From NCBI GenBank assembly GCA_016235555.1, contig JACRKC010000090.1, forward strand, positions 1 to 48,066: a DNA stretch of 48,066 bases. The letters run 5' to 3'. Shown here in pieces: positions 17,654 to 25,482 of this stretch (position 1 is its first letter; every line of letters starts with the position of its first letter). The DNA is from Verrucomicrobiota bacterium. GTDB lineage: Bacteria; Verrucomicrobiota; Verrucomicrobiia; Opitutales; Opitutaceae. The position numbers and the translations under genes were made by a program. The notes under the pieces were generated by a model. That model ran no database searches. It had not been told where the DNA came from and was given only the letters and a program-made list of their open reading frames with translations.

Positions 17654-18649
17654 TTAGTTTTCGCGACGCGAAAACTTGCGCTCCCAGGCAAAGAGGAATT
17701 GCTGCGCGAGGCCGGCGTGCGGGCCGAAATGGGCGCGGCCGAACTGGGCGACCTGCGCCGGCTTCCAGCCGGTGAGGCCGTAGCGGCGCGCGAGTGACTG
17801 GAGAATCCACGTGTCGACCGGAAAAGCTTCGAGGCGGCCGGCGCCGAAGAGGAGCACGCAGTCGGCGATTTTTTCGCCGACGCCGGGGAGCGTGCAGAGG
17901 CGGGCCTTCGCCTCGGCGTAGGGGAGCGATTCGGTTTCGGCGAGCCAGCCGGGGTGCGCCGCGAGGAAGCGGGCGGTTTGCGAAATGAACCTGGCGCGGA
18001 AGCCGAGCTGACAGGTGCGCAGTTCGGCTTCGGAAATCTCGGCGAGTTCGGGCCAGGTGGGGAGGCGGTGGGGCGTAGCGGAAGCTGTGAGGCTTTCGTG
18101 CGGTGGCGAAACGCTTACGCGTTCCGCTACGGGCGGCCCGTGGCGCTCGGCGAGGAGCGCGAGCATCTGCTTGATTTGCACGATCTGCTTCGTGGCGCTG
18201 CACAGGAAGCCGAGGAGCGTCTCGCCGAAAGGCTGGCGCAGGAGACGGAGACCGGGGAAGGCGGTGAGGCAGCGCGCGAGGTGCGCGTCGCTGCGCCATG
18301 GCAGCGCGTCGGCGAGCGCGGCAAAGTCGCGGTCGAGCGCGAAGTAGCGGGGCAGGGCGGCGGCGACGCGCGGCGCGAGCGCGGCGGGCGCGGACCATTC
18401 GGGCTGTCCGCTCGCGGAAAGGCGGAGACGGGTGAGGTGGTCGCTCCACCCACCGAGCCAGGTCGCATCGGGCTGGGCGTGCCAGCGGAAGGCCTGGCCG
18501 CCGTCGAGCGTCTCGGCGAGCGTGGCGGCGGAGAATGGCGGGAGGCCGGCGAGCGGCTGCCACGTGGACCACGCTGGATCAGGTAGCGGAAGCCGTGAGG
18601 CTTTCGCGGCAGGCGAAACGCTCACGCGCTCCGCTACGGGCCGGTTCAC
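17654..18649 (-). CDS. 8-oxoguanine DNA glycosylase/AP lyase, OGG1-type
   Basis: A 331-residue HhH-GPD glycosylase closest to the eukaryotic-type OGG1 group: N-terminal GGQAFRW, hairpin LCTLPGVGEKIADC with the catalytic lysine (near residue 259), then FPVDTWILQ with the catalytic aspartate. It should remove oxidised guanine and nick the abasic site. Start: a GTG at 18649 overlaps the stop of the upstream gene as GTGA, suggesting coupling; the longer ATG frame is Arg-rich and unlikely. Very odd: two palindromic repeats of one family (18075-18130 and 18583-18637) lie in frame inside the gene, each encoding a PVAERVSVSP stretch. One is near the N-terminus and the other is at about residues 174-192, between the lyase core and the preceding helices. 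Confidence 0.87.
   Translation of the reverse strand: MNRPVAERVSVSPAAKASRLPLPDPAWSTWQPLAGLPPFSAATLAETLDGGQAFRWHAQPDATWLGGWSDHLTRLRLSASGQPEWSAPAALAPRVAAALPRYFALDRDFAALADALPWRSDAHLARCLTAFPGLRLLRQPFGETLLGFLCSATKQIVQIKQMLALLAERHGPPVAERVSVSPPHESLTASATPHRLPTWPELAEISEAELRTCQLGFRARFISQTARFLAAHPGWLAETESLPYAEAKARLCTLPGVGEKIADCVLLFGAGRLEAFPVDTWILQSLARRYGLTGWKPAQVAQFGRAHFGPHAGLAQQFLFAWERKFSRREN
18075..18130. repeat. REP-B hairpin inside the glycosylase gene (internal)
   Basis: GTAGCGGAAGCTGTGAGGC on the left pairs with the right arm ending TTCCGCTAC. It is read through in frame on the minus strand as PVAERVSVSPPHESLTASAT. The same family occurs at 18583-18637 and 34545-34614. Confidence 0.85.
18583..18637. 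repeat. REP-B hairpin at the 5' end of the glycosylase gene
   Basis: GTAGCGGAAGCCGTGAGGC pairs with the arm ending CTCCGCTAC. It is translated near the glycosylase N-terminus as PVAERVSVSPAAKASRLP. It lies nine bases beyond the stop codon of the preceding gene. Confidence 0.85.
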
Positions 18650-19128
18650 TTCGCGGGCTTTTCCCACAGGAAGCTTTTTTGCTCGGCGAGCACGCGGCCG
18701 TCGGCGGCGACGAGCGCGAGTTTCCACGCGACCGGGTGCGCGGCTTTGCCCTTGGGCCAGTCCGCACCCGTCAGGCCGAGTTCGAAGACGGCGCCGCCGG
18801 CGCGCACATTGGCGGGAAACGAAAACGTTTTCGGCTCGGGCGCGTCGGGGCGGATCACCTGCAAGTCGAAGCGCGTGCCGGTGAGCGCGGTCGGGGTGGC
18901 GATGCGGGCGAGAAAGTAGTAACCGGCGCGCACGTCCGCATGCGTGCGCAGGATGATTTCTTTCTCCGTGCTTTCCTTGCCGCCGAAGTATTCGCCGATG
19001 CGGTCGAACGACTCGGCTTCACGCCACTGCGGCCAGACGCGCACGAACTCGGCGTCGGCGGCTGCGAGGTGGGAAACCACGAAACACACCAAACACACGA
19101 AAATAAGGCGGAGCGAGGAGGGATGCAC
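18646..19128 (-). CDS. Small secreted protein of unknown function, repeat-derived signal peptide
   Basis: A ~160-residue exported protein. The mature part (DAEFVRVWPQWREAESFDRI onward) is beta-rich with no recognised domain. In-frame start is a GTG at 19128; no ATG lies close by. The signal peptide (RLIFVCLVCFVVSHLAA) is encoded by a dispersed repeat-like sequence rich in cacacaccaaacacacg words, which in other frames reads KHTKHTK. Such sequence is usually intergenic. The stop codon overlaps the glycosylase start (GTGA), so the two are probably one transcript. What it does is unknown; a Tyr/Phe-rich YYFLARIATPT segment and FELGLTGADW suggest a beta-sandwich. Confidence 0.6.
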   Translation of the reverse strand: MHPSSLRLIFVCLVCFVVSHLAAADAEFVRVWPQWREAESFDRIGEYFGGKESTEKEIILRTHADVRAGYYFLARIATPTALTGTRFDLQVIRPDAPEPKTFSFPANVRAGGAVFELGLTGADWPKGKAAHPVAWKLALVAADGRVLAEQKSFLWEKPAK

Positions 19129-19168
19129 GGAGGGAAGGTTGGGTGGGGCGCGTAAAGGTGCAAGTGGC

Positions 19169-19236
19169 GTAGCGCGGCGCTTTCGCCCGGGCTCGACGAC
19201 TCGCGGTGTTTCGGCGCGGCTGAAGCACCGCGCTAC
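19169..19236. repeat. GTAG hairpin whose end supplies the stop codon of the SBP gene
   Basis: GTAGCGCGGCGCTTTCGCC pairs with the arm ending AAGCACCGCGCTAC. Read on the minus strand, the terminal GTAG contains the TAG stop of the oligopeptide-binding protein gene at 19233-19235. Confidence 0.7.
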
Positions 19237-20852
19237 TTTTCGAGTCGCACGAGTTGGAAGCGATGGAAGCCGAGGGGCGACGGCTCCCAGTTTTTCACGG
19301 TGGGATGGAGGAGGTAGGTGCGGGCGCGGTGGACGAGCGGCGCAACGGGCGCGGCGTCGAGCAGCAGCGCCTCGGCTTGCTGGAATTTTTCGAAGCGGGC
19401 CGCCGGATCGATCGTGCCGGCGGCTTGGTCGAGAAGCGTGTCGTAAGCCTTGTCGCCCCAGCCGGTCCAGTTCTGGCCGTTGCCGGTGCGGAAGACGTCG
19501 AGGAACGTGACGGGATCGGGGAAGTCCGCGGTCCAGCCGAGGGTCGCGAGCGTGTGGGCCATCGTCTGCTGGTTTTGCAGCCACGTCTTCTGCTCGTAGG
19601 GCTCGATAGTCACGCGGATGCCGAGCTCGCGCTGCCACATGGCTTGAATGGCCTCCATCATGCGCGGGTGGGCCTCGTCGTTGAGGACTTGCACGGCGAC
19701 GGCGGGAAAACCCTTGCCGCCCGGAAAGCCGGCCTCGGCGAGCAGGCGACGGGCGGCTGCATAATCGGTGGGCACGCGATTGACCGGTGAATAGCCGCCG
19801 CAATTCGGCGGAGTCATGGCGAACGCGGGCGGGTAGGTGCCGTTGAGCACCCGGCTGGAGATCGCTTCACGATCAAGGGCGAGCGCGAGGGCGCGGCGCA
19901 CGCGCGGGTCGGTGAACGGCGGTTTCTTCGTGTTGAAGTTGAGGTAGGTGATATTCAGCAACGGATCGATCCGCAGAGGTGACGGGGACTGAGTGCGATA
20001 GGTGGCGGCTTTGGCTTTCGGCACATCGTAGGTGAGGTGCAGCTGGCCCGCGCGGAAGTTGCGATCCTCGGTGTCGGCCTGCTCGATCGGGAAAAAGACG
20101 ACGCGTTCCAGCCAGGTGTGGGCGGCGTCCCAGTAACGCGGGTTCTTCGTGGTGACGATCCGGGCGTTTGGTTTCCACTCGGTGAGCGTGAAGGGACCGT
20201 TGCCGATCAGGGTGCCGGGACGGGTCCACGGATTGCCCCGGTCGTCGGCGCGGCCGTGTTTCTCGAGCGTGGCGCGGTGGACCGGCATCCACGTCGGGTG
20301 GGCGGCGAGGGCCGGCAGGTAGGCGGTGGGATTTTCCAGGCGCAGCCGGAGGGTGCGGTCGTTGATCACCTCGACGCCGACGTCGGAAAAATTCTTCAAC
20401 TCGCCTTTGTTGTAGCGCTCGGCGTTTTTGATCGGCCAGAGCATGAACGAGTATTCGCCGGCAAATGCGGGCGAGAGGAGGCGATGGAACGAATAGGCGA
20501 AATCCCGCGCGGTCACAGCATCGCCGTTGGACCACCGGGCATCGGCGCGCAGGGCGAACGTCCACGTCAAGCCGTCGGGCGAGGCCTGCCACGATTCCGC
20601 GACGCCCGGGCGCGCCTGGGCGGTTTTCTCGTCCAGCACGGTGAGACCCTCAAACAACGCGACGAGGATGATCTGGTCCGTGTAGGCGTTGACGACGTGG
20701 GGATCGAGGGTGGCGGGCTCGTTCTGGTTGCCGACGAGCAGCGTGCGGGTGCGGATGCCCTCCTCGACGGGGATCTCGCGTTTCGCGCATCCCCCCAGGC
20801 AGAGGGCGAAAGCCACGACGCAGAAGACGGAAACCGTTGGGCGGAAACGCAT
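19233..20852 (-). CDS. Oligopeptide ABC transporter substrate-binding lipoprotein (OppA-like)
   Basis: A 539-residue SBP_bac_5 family protein that binds peptides (or sometimes oligosaccharides) outside the inner membrane. It begins MRFRPTVSVFCVVAFALC with a lipobox LGGC, so it should be a lipoprotein. Family landmarks include NEPATLDPHVVNAYTDQIIL, WTFALRADARWSNGDAVTARD, LALDREAISSRVLNGTYPPA and GWTADFPDPVTFLDVF. No permease or ATPase genes are next to it, so it is an orphan binding protein in this window. ATG 20852 is chosen for the lipoprotein signal; the longer frame reaches back into the promoter region of the divergent sigma factor gene. The TAG stop is supplied by a REP hairpin. Confidence 0.92.
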   Translation of the reverse strand: MRFRPTVSVFCVVAFALCLGGCAKREIPVEEGIRTRTLLVGNQNEPATLDPHVVNAYTDQIILVALFEGLTVLDEKTAQARPGVAESWQASPDGLTWTFALRADARWSNGDAVTARDFAYSFHRLLSPAFAGEYSFMLWPIKNAERYNKGELKNFSDVGVEVINDRTLRLRLENPTAYLPALAAHPTWMPVHRATLEKHGRADDRGNPWTRPGTLIGNGPFTLTEWKPNARIVTTKNPRYWDAAHTWLERVVFFPIEQADTEDRNFRAGQLHLTYDVPKAKAATYRTQSPSPLRIDPLLNITYLNFNTKKPPFTDPRVRRALALALDREAISSRVLNGTYPPAFAMTPPNCGGYSPVNRVPTDYAAARRLLAEAGFPGGKGFPAVAVQVLNDEAHPRMMEAIQAMWQRELGIRVTIEPYEQKTWLQNQQTMAHTLATLGWTADFPDPVTFLDVFRTGNGQNWTGWGDKAYDTLLDQAAGTIDPAARFEKFQQAEALLLDAAPVAPLVHRARTYLLHPTVKNWEPSPLGFHRFQLVRLEK

Positions 20853-20925
20853 GGCCGCACTCAAACCCCGGCTCGCCCCGCAGGCAAAAATGTTTTCTAA
20901 GAAACGACTGCGCCGTCCGTCATCA

Positions 20926-21480
20926 ATGAAAACGCTCATGTCCAACGACCCCACGGACCCCCGGGCTTTGTTACATGAAGACGCTGGATTTCTGCGACGC
21001 ACCTTTGAGACCCAATCGGGGCCGCTCACCCGCTATGCGGCCCGGCTGCTCGGGGGCGATCTCGACCGGGCGCGCGACGTGGTGCAGGACACTTTCGTGC
21101 GGCTCATGGCGCAACCGCCCGAGGCCGTCAACGGCCACGCCGTGGAATGGCTTTTCACGGTCTGCCGCCACCGCGCCCTCGACGTGCTGCGCAAGGAGGG
21201 CCGCATGAGGGCGTTTGCCGACGGGGAGGTCGAGCGCGTGACGACGGGCGACCTGCGCCCGGGCCGCGCGCTCGAGCGCGCCGAGACGCGCGAGGCCGTC
21301 CTGCATTTGATCGAAACCCTGCCGCCGCACCAACAAGAGGTCCTGCGGCTGAAATTCCAAAATGGATTCTCCTACAAGGAAATCGCCCGCATCACCGAGC
21401 TCTCGGTGAGCAACGTGGGCTTCCTCATCCACACCGCCGTCGCGCGCCTGCGCGCGGAATTCGCCGCCCAGCGACCCTGA
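20926..21480 (+). CDS. ECF RNA polymerase sigma factor
   Basis: A ~184-residue ECF sigma factor. Region 2 is seen in GGDLDRARDVVQDTFVRLMA and AVEWLFTVCRHRALDVLR, and region 4 in LPPHQQEVLRLKFQNGFSYK with the helix-turn-helix EIARITELSVSNVGFLIHTA. ATG 20926 or ATG 20938 could be the start. The gene is followed after 23 bases by a membrane protein with an anti-sigma-like N-terminal region, so the two probably form one regulatory pair. Its gene start is 74 bases from the divergent oligopeptide-binding gene, leaving a short shared control region. Confidence 0.92.
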   Translation: MKTLMSNDPTDPRALLHEDAGFLRRTFETQSGPLTRYAARLLGGDLDRARDVVQDTFVRLMAQPPEAVNGHAVEWLFTVCRHRALDVLRKEGRMRAFADGEVERVTTGDLRPGRALERAETREAVLHLIETLPPHQQEVLRLKFQNGFSYKEIARITELSVSNVGFLIHTAVARLRAEFAAQRP

Positions 21481-21503
21481 ACTCTGACGACCACTGCCGA
21501 CCG

Positions 21504-24101
21504 ATGAACGACTACCAACTCCCGCCTGACGATCCCCGGCTCACCGCCTACGCGCTTGGCGAACTCGAGGGAGACGAACGTGCCGCCGTGGAGGCGGCGC
21601 TGCGCCAGCGGCCCGAGCTGCGGGCGGCGCTGGAGGAAATCCGCGCGGCCACCGCGCAACTGGAAGATGCCCTGGCCAGCGAACCGATGCCTTCCGTGTT
21701 TTCCACGCCGCCGATGGAGGTGCCGCGCCAGCCCGCCCAAGCCGCTGCGATCATCCCGAACCGCGACGCTCGCCAACTGCACAAGCTCGACGGCGGGCCG
21801 CTGACCGGCGGCGAACTCCTGCGTTTTCCGCGCGCCTACTTCACGATCGCGGGCCTCGCCGCGGCGTGTTTCGCGGCGATCTTTTTCATCGCGCGCGAAT
21901 CGCTCGCTCCGAGCACGGTCACCACCGCGCGGCCCGCGGCGAAACCGGTCGCGACCGTCGCACCGGAAACGAAAACGGTGGCCCCGGCTCCCACGCCCAT
22001 CGTTGAAGTTGCGCTGCCGGCCGAATCCGCGGTGGCGACGATCCCACCGGCCACGACGCCGGTCGCCACCGAAGCGTTTGCGCCGGCGCTGGTGAAACCG
22101 GATCCGCTTTCGCTGCTCGGCCAGTCGAAGAGCGTCGAAGATCTGACCAGGAAAATCGGGCCGTTCGCCCTCGGCCCGGAGCGCTCGTCGCCCCGGGCAT
22201 CGACCGCAACGACCGCCACCGCCACGGTTGCCCAAATGCCGGCGCCTCCCGCCGAACCAGTGCGCGCACAGCCCGCCGGGGTCGGGGCCGAGACCAGCCG
22301 CACGTTCGTCTATCCGCCCGATGAGAAGATGGTCATCACCGCCGTCCCCTCGACGCAGGCCAGTGAGAAGCGATCCAGCATCGCGGGTGCGACGAAACGT
22401 CCGGCGCCCGCCGCTCCGTCGCCGAACGCGCCGTTTACCACGCTGCTTCCGCCCTCGTCCGGTAGTGTGACCATGACGCCGCCGTCGGGTGATGCCGTCG
22501 CCGCGAGCAGCACCGCCGGTGCCGCGGCGCCGCTGCCGCCGTCCCAGGCGGTCGCGACCTCCACTCCGTCCGTCGCGCCGGCATCGTCCTTCCTGGCGGA
22601 GACGCCCACGTCGCTTGCGGAGAGCGCGCGCGAGGCCCTGCTGCGTCCGTTGACGTTCGTGACCGGGGCCGGCACCACCACGAGCGTGCGACCCGCGCCG
22701 GACAATGGCTTCATCAGCGCCGCGCAGTCGCCGGTGGCGACGGTGTCGATCGAGTCGGACACGTCCAGCATGTCGGCCATCCGGCGGTTCCTGCAACAGA
22801 AGCGCCTGCCGCCTCGCGAGACCGTGCGTATCGAGGAACTCGTGAATTACTTCCCGTATCACTATCCGCCGCCGCGCGGCGACGCGCCGTTTGCCGCTTC
22901 GTTGGAGGTCGCGGATGCCCCGTGGGCGCCCGCGCACCGGCTCGTGCGCATCGGGCTCAAGGCGCGCGAAGCCCAGATCGCGTCACGCCCGCCGGTCAAC
23001 CTCGTGTTCGTGCTCGACGTGGTGGATGTCGAGCGCCTGCCGAGCCGCCTGCCGATGATCAAGGAAGCGATCCAGTCGCTCGTCGGCAAACTCCGGCCCG
23101 ACGACCGTGTCGCGCTCGTGAGTTGTCACCACGATGCGTCGCTCGTGCTGCCGCCGACGGTGGCCGCCAAGTCCCGTGAAATCGCCGGTGCGCTCGATAC
23201 GTTTTCCGCGGCCGCCGCCACCAGCCGCATGAAGGGCATCCAACTCGCCTACGATACCCTCGCGGCCTACGGGCTGAGCAGCCACGGCCGCGTGATCCTG
23301 TGCACCGACGGCAATGCCGGTCTCACGATCACCGCCGAGGGGCCGCTGGCGCGGGTGATCGAATCCAAGACGCGCGCCGGCGTGGCGCTCACGGCGTTTG
23401 CGTTCGGCATGGGCATCTATCGCGACTCGCTGATCGAGTTCCTCGCCGACTGGGGCAGCGGCAACTATGGCTACATCGACTCGCGCCGCGAGGCGGAGCG
23501 GATGCTCGCCGAGGATGTCAACGGCCCGGCGGTCATGATCGCGAAGGACGTGAAGGTGGAGGTGGAGTTCAACCCCGCGCGCGTCGCCAGCTACCGCTTG
23601 ATCGGCTACGAGAACCGCGTGCTGGGCAAAGATGATTTCAAGGCGGGCGCGCTGGCCACCAACGAGGTGAGCGCGGGGCACGCCGTGACGGCGTTGTTCG
23701 AGATCGTGCCGGCGGATGGCCGCGTGACCGTCGGGGCGAGCCCGGTCGCGGGGCTGCGTTACCAAGCGCCGAAGAACACCGCGCTCGACCTGCCGCTGCC
23801 CGGACAAAACGAACTGCTCACGGTGAAGGTGCGCTACAAGAAACCGGGCGGCGCCATCGGCCGGAAACTCGATCTGCCGCTGGCGGATGCGCGGACGCGG
23901 TTCGTCGATGCGAGTGCGGATTTCAAGTTCGCCGCCGCGGTCGCGAGCTTCGGCATGGTGCTGCGCGATTCGCCGCACAAGGGTGCCGTCACGCTGGCCA
24001 ACGTCATCGAGTGGGCGGAGTCCGCCGCGCTCGATGATTTCGATGGCAATCGCGCCGAGTTCCTCGAACTCGCCCGCGAGGTGCAGGCGATCGTGCGGTG
24101 A
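21504..24101 (+). CDS. VWA/DUF3520 membrane protein with anti-sigma-like N-terminus
   Basis: An 865-residue protein. Residues 1-60 (RLTAYALGELEGDERAAVEA) resemble the cytoplasmic part of anti-sigma factors but lack an HxxxCxxC zinc motif. One membrane segment follows (FTIAGLAAACFAAIFFIAR, about 112-130), then a long Ala/Pro/Thr-rich linker. A von Willebrand A domain starts near residue 493, with a YfbK-like lead (RIEELVNYFPYHYPPPRGDA), and a DUF3520-type C-terminus (VEVEFNPARVASYRLIGYEN) ends the protein. Cells would hold the VWA part outside the membrane. Odd: the first metal-site motif, normally DxSxS, reads DVVDVE here, while LCTDGNAG keeps the later Asp. The sigma gene lies 23 bases upstream. 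An anti-sigma role is inferred from context only. Confidence 0.85.
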   Translation: MNDYQLPPDDPRLTAYALGELEGDERAAVEAALRQRPELRAALEEIRAATAQLEDALASEPMPSVFSTPPMEVPRQPAQAAAIIPNRDARQLHKLDGGPLTGGELLRFPRAYFTIAGLAAACFAAIFFIARESLAPSTVTTARPAAKPVATVAPETKTVAPAPTPIVEVALPAESAVATIPPATTPVATEAFAPALVKPDPLSLLGQSKSVEDLTRKIGPFALGPERSSPRASTATTATATVAQMPAPPAEPVRAQPAGVGAETSRTFVYPPDEKMVITAVPSTQASEKRSSIAGATKRPAPAAPSPNAPFTTLLPPSSGSVTMTPPSGDAVAASSTAGAAAPLPPSQAVATSTPSVAPASSFLAETPTSLAESAREALLRPLTFVTGAGTTTSVRPAPDNGFISAAQSPVATVSIESDTSSMSAIRRFLQQKRLPPRETVRIEELVNYFPYHYPPPRGDAPFAASLEVADAPWAPAHRLVRIGLKAREAQIASRPPVNLVFVLDVVDVERLPSRLPMIKEAIQSLVGKLRPDDRVALVSCHHDASLVLPPTVAAKSREIAGALDTFSAAAATSRMKGIQLAYDTLAAYGLSSHGRVILCTDGNAGLTITAEGPLARVIESKTRAGVALTAFAFGMGIYRDSLIEFLADWGSGNYGYIDSRREAERMLAEDVNGPAVMIAKDVKVEVEFNPARVASYRLIGYENRVLGKDDFKAGALATNEVSAGHAVTALFEIVPADGRVTVGASPVAGLRYQAPKNTALDLPLPGQNELLTVKVRYKKPGGAIGRKLDLPLADARTRFVDASADFKFAAAVASFGMVLRDSPHKGAVTLANVIEWAESAALDDFDGNRAEFLELAREVQAIVR

Positions 24102-24150
24102 GGGCGGCGCGCGCCGGCTCCGATGCGCCGGAGGGCGGAAGGGGAGAAAA

Positions 24151-24173
24151 GCGCGTTGAGGGCAACGCGCTCC
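24151..24173. repeat. GCGCGTTGAGG hairpin
   Basis: A short palindrome, GCGCGTTGAGGGCAACGCGC followed by TCC, between the convergent VWA and VOC genes. It shares its sequence with the stem of the hairpin at 27264-27335. It could act as a bidirectional terminator, although it lacks a T-run. Confidence 0.5.
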
Positions 24174-24176
24174 ACC

Positions 24177-24557
24177 TCAGGCGATCGCCGTCCCGTCGGC
24201 CCGCACGTGGCTCCACACGGCGAGTTCGAGCCCGCTTGGCTCGGTGAAGTGAAACCGCCGGCCGCCGGGGAACTCGAATCCCGGTTTGGTGATGGTGCCA
24301 CCGGCGCTTTTCACCCGCGCCTCGGCCGCTTCGAGATTGAGCGCGAAGATCACGATCATCGGGTTGGTCTTCGCCGGGGTTCCGGGGGCCGAGTAAAAGC
24401 CCCCCGTCATGCGACCGTCCGCGAAGCTCGTGTAATCGGGACCGTAGTCGGTAAACGTCCAGCCGAACGCGGCGGTGAAGAATTTTCTGGCCGCGGCGAT
24501 GTCGCGCGACGCGAACTCGACGTAGTCGAGGCGGAGGTCATTGGCGGGTGTGCTCAT
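24177..24557 (-). CDS. VOC family protein (glyoxalase/bleomycin-resistance type)
   Basis: A 126-residue single VOC domain starting MSTPANDLRLDYVEFASRDI. The units YVEFASRDIAAARKFFTAAF and MIVIFALNLEAAEARVKSAG, then GRRFHFTEPSGLELAVWS, follow the family layout. The protein resembles the PhnB/YdcA-like predicted lactoylglutathione lyases; the substrate cannot be assigned. ATG 24557 is preferred to an upstream in-frame ATG that would add ten residues from a non-coding stretch. It is convergent with the VWA gene and stands alone. Confidence 0.82.
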   Translation of the reverse strand: MSTPANDLRLDYVEFASRDIAAARKFFTAAFGWTFTDYGPDYTSFADGRMTGGFYSAPGTPAKTNPMIVIFALNLEAAEARVKSAGGTITKPGFEFPGGRRFHFTEPSGLELAVWSHVRADGTAIA

Positions 24558-24623
24558 GATCGAGGGAGAACGCGGCCAGCCTACCACATCTCAGTGACAA
24601 CGTCCTGTCAGGAGTGGCGGCGG

Positions 24624-24796
24624 GCTCCGACAGGGCGCAGCTCAGTTTCCTGCAATGCGCCCGCACCGCAGGGGTGGGCCGGGCGCTCCGCGCCCGGCCA
24701 GCGCGCTGCGATGCCCGCTCGCTCCTGGCCGCCCGCGGAGCGGCCGGCCCACCTTTCAGTTTACTGCAAGAAAGTGAGAGGCGCGTGCTCCGACAG
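24624..24796. repeat. J-family element, copy 2, with flanking direct repeat GCTCCGACAG
   Basis: The 10-base direct repeat GCTCCGACAG occurs at 24624-24633 and 24787-24796. Between them lies gggcgcagctcagtttcctg on the left and the related cagtttactgcaagaaagtg on the right. A large inner palindrome (GTGGGCCGGGCGCTCC ... GGAGCGGCCGGCCCAC) fills the middle. It ends 16 bases before the promoter-like motif at 24813. Confidence 0.65.
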
Positions 24797-24812
24797 AATC
24801 CGGGCGATTGAG

Positions 24813-24840
24813 TGTGCGATTCGTCGCTTCCCGGGTGCTA
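24813..24840 (+). promoter_or_regulatory. Promoter-like motif TGTGCGAT-N12-GGGTGCTA, copy 1
   Basis: TGTGCGAT at 24813-24820 and GGGTGCTA at 24833-24840 are separated by exactly 12 bases. The same bipartite sequence with the same spacing stands before the sigma factor gene at 25437-25464. It ends 14 bases before the start codon of the TonB-domain gene. It is read as a candidate ECF promoter; that reading is inference. Confidence 0.55.
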
Positions 24841-24854
24841 CGAGGTGAAACCGG

Positions 24855-25424
24855 ATGAGGCCGATGCGCAACTTTCCGATCGTGATCGTGGCCGCGGCGG
24901 CCGCCGGCACGGCGACGCTGGGCTGTCGGCACGCGATGCCGGCGGCGGCCGAGGGGGCGAGTTCGTTTTCGTTCGTGGCGCCGCCGCCGGCGTCGCGGCC
25001 GCCGCAGAAAAAGGCCGGGCCGCCGGGCGTGGCGCCGCTCCGGCGCGAAGTGGTGGTGCCGCCGCGCCCGATCGGGACGCTGGTGACGCCGGTCTATCCG
25101 CGGGCGGCGCTGGCGCGGCGCGCGGGCGAGGCGATGGTGGGCGTGCAACTCACGCTCGGCCTGGATGGCCGCGTGAACGATGTGACGACGAGTCTGGCCG
25201 CGCTGTCGTCGCCCGGGCCGTTGGCCGGCGAGTTCCGGGCGGCGGTCGAGGAAGCGGTGCGCCAGTGGCGTTTTCATCCGGCGGAGATCCGGCAGATCGA
25301 GACCGTGAAGCACGCACAGGGCGACTACCTGCATCTCGCCGGCACCGAAAAGATCGAGTGGCGGTTCGATGTGCAGTTCCGGTTCAGTGCGTCAGGCGCG
25401 GTGGTTTCAGACGGAGCGAAATAA
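24855..25424 (+). CDS. TonB C-terminal domain protein (energy-transducer-like)
   Basis: A 189-residue protein with an N-terminal hydrophobic segment ([18 protein letters not shown]) ending in a cysteine that could be a lipid site, although the lipobox is poor. A Pro-rich linker ([16 protein letters not shown]) leads to a TonB-type C-terminal domain ([32 protein letters not shown]). TonB domains contact outer-membrane receptors or partner proteins. The linker is far too short to span the periplasm like classical TonB, so it may act as a periplasmic adaptor. A GAGGTGA ribosome-binding site precedes ATG 24855; a second ATG nine bases on is possible. It shares its upstream motif with the sigma/TonB fusion gene that follows 58 bases downstream. 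Confidence 0.75.
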   Translation: MRPMRNFPIVIVAAAAAGTATLGCRHAMPAAAEGASSFSFVAPPPASRPPQKKAGPPGVAPLRREVVVPPRPIGTLVTPVYPRAALARRAGEAMVGVQLTLGLDGRVNDVTTSLAALSSPGPLAGEFRAAVEEAVRQWRFHPAEIRQIETVKHAQGDYLHLAGTEKIEWRFDVQFRFSASGAVVSDGAK

Positions 25425-25436
25425 TCGCATGTTTTT

Positions 25437-25464
25437 TGTGCGATCTTCGTCTCCGCGGGTGCTA
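25437..25464 (+). promoter_or_regulatory. Promoter-like motif TGTGCGAT-N12-GGGTGCTA, copy 2
   Basis: The same two boxes as at 24813-24840, with the same 12-base spacer length but a different spacer sequence. It ends 18 bases before the ATG of the sigma/TonB fusion gene. If that sigma factor reads it, the system would be autoregulated. Confidence 0.55.
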
Positions 25465-25482
25465 GAAATCGAAAGCCGACAC

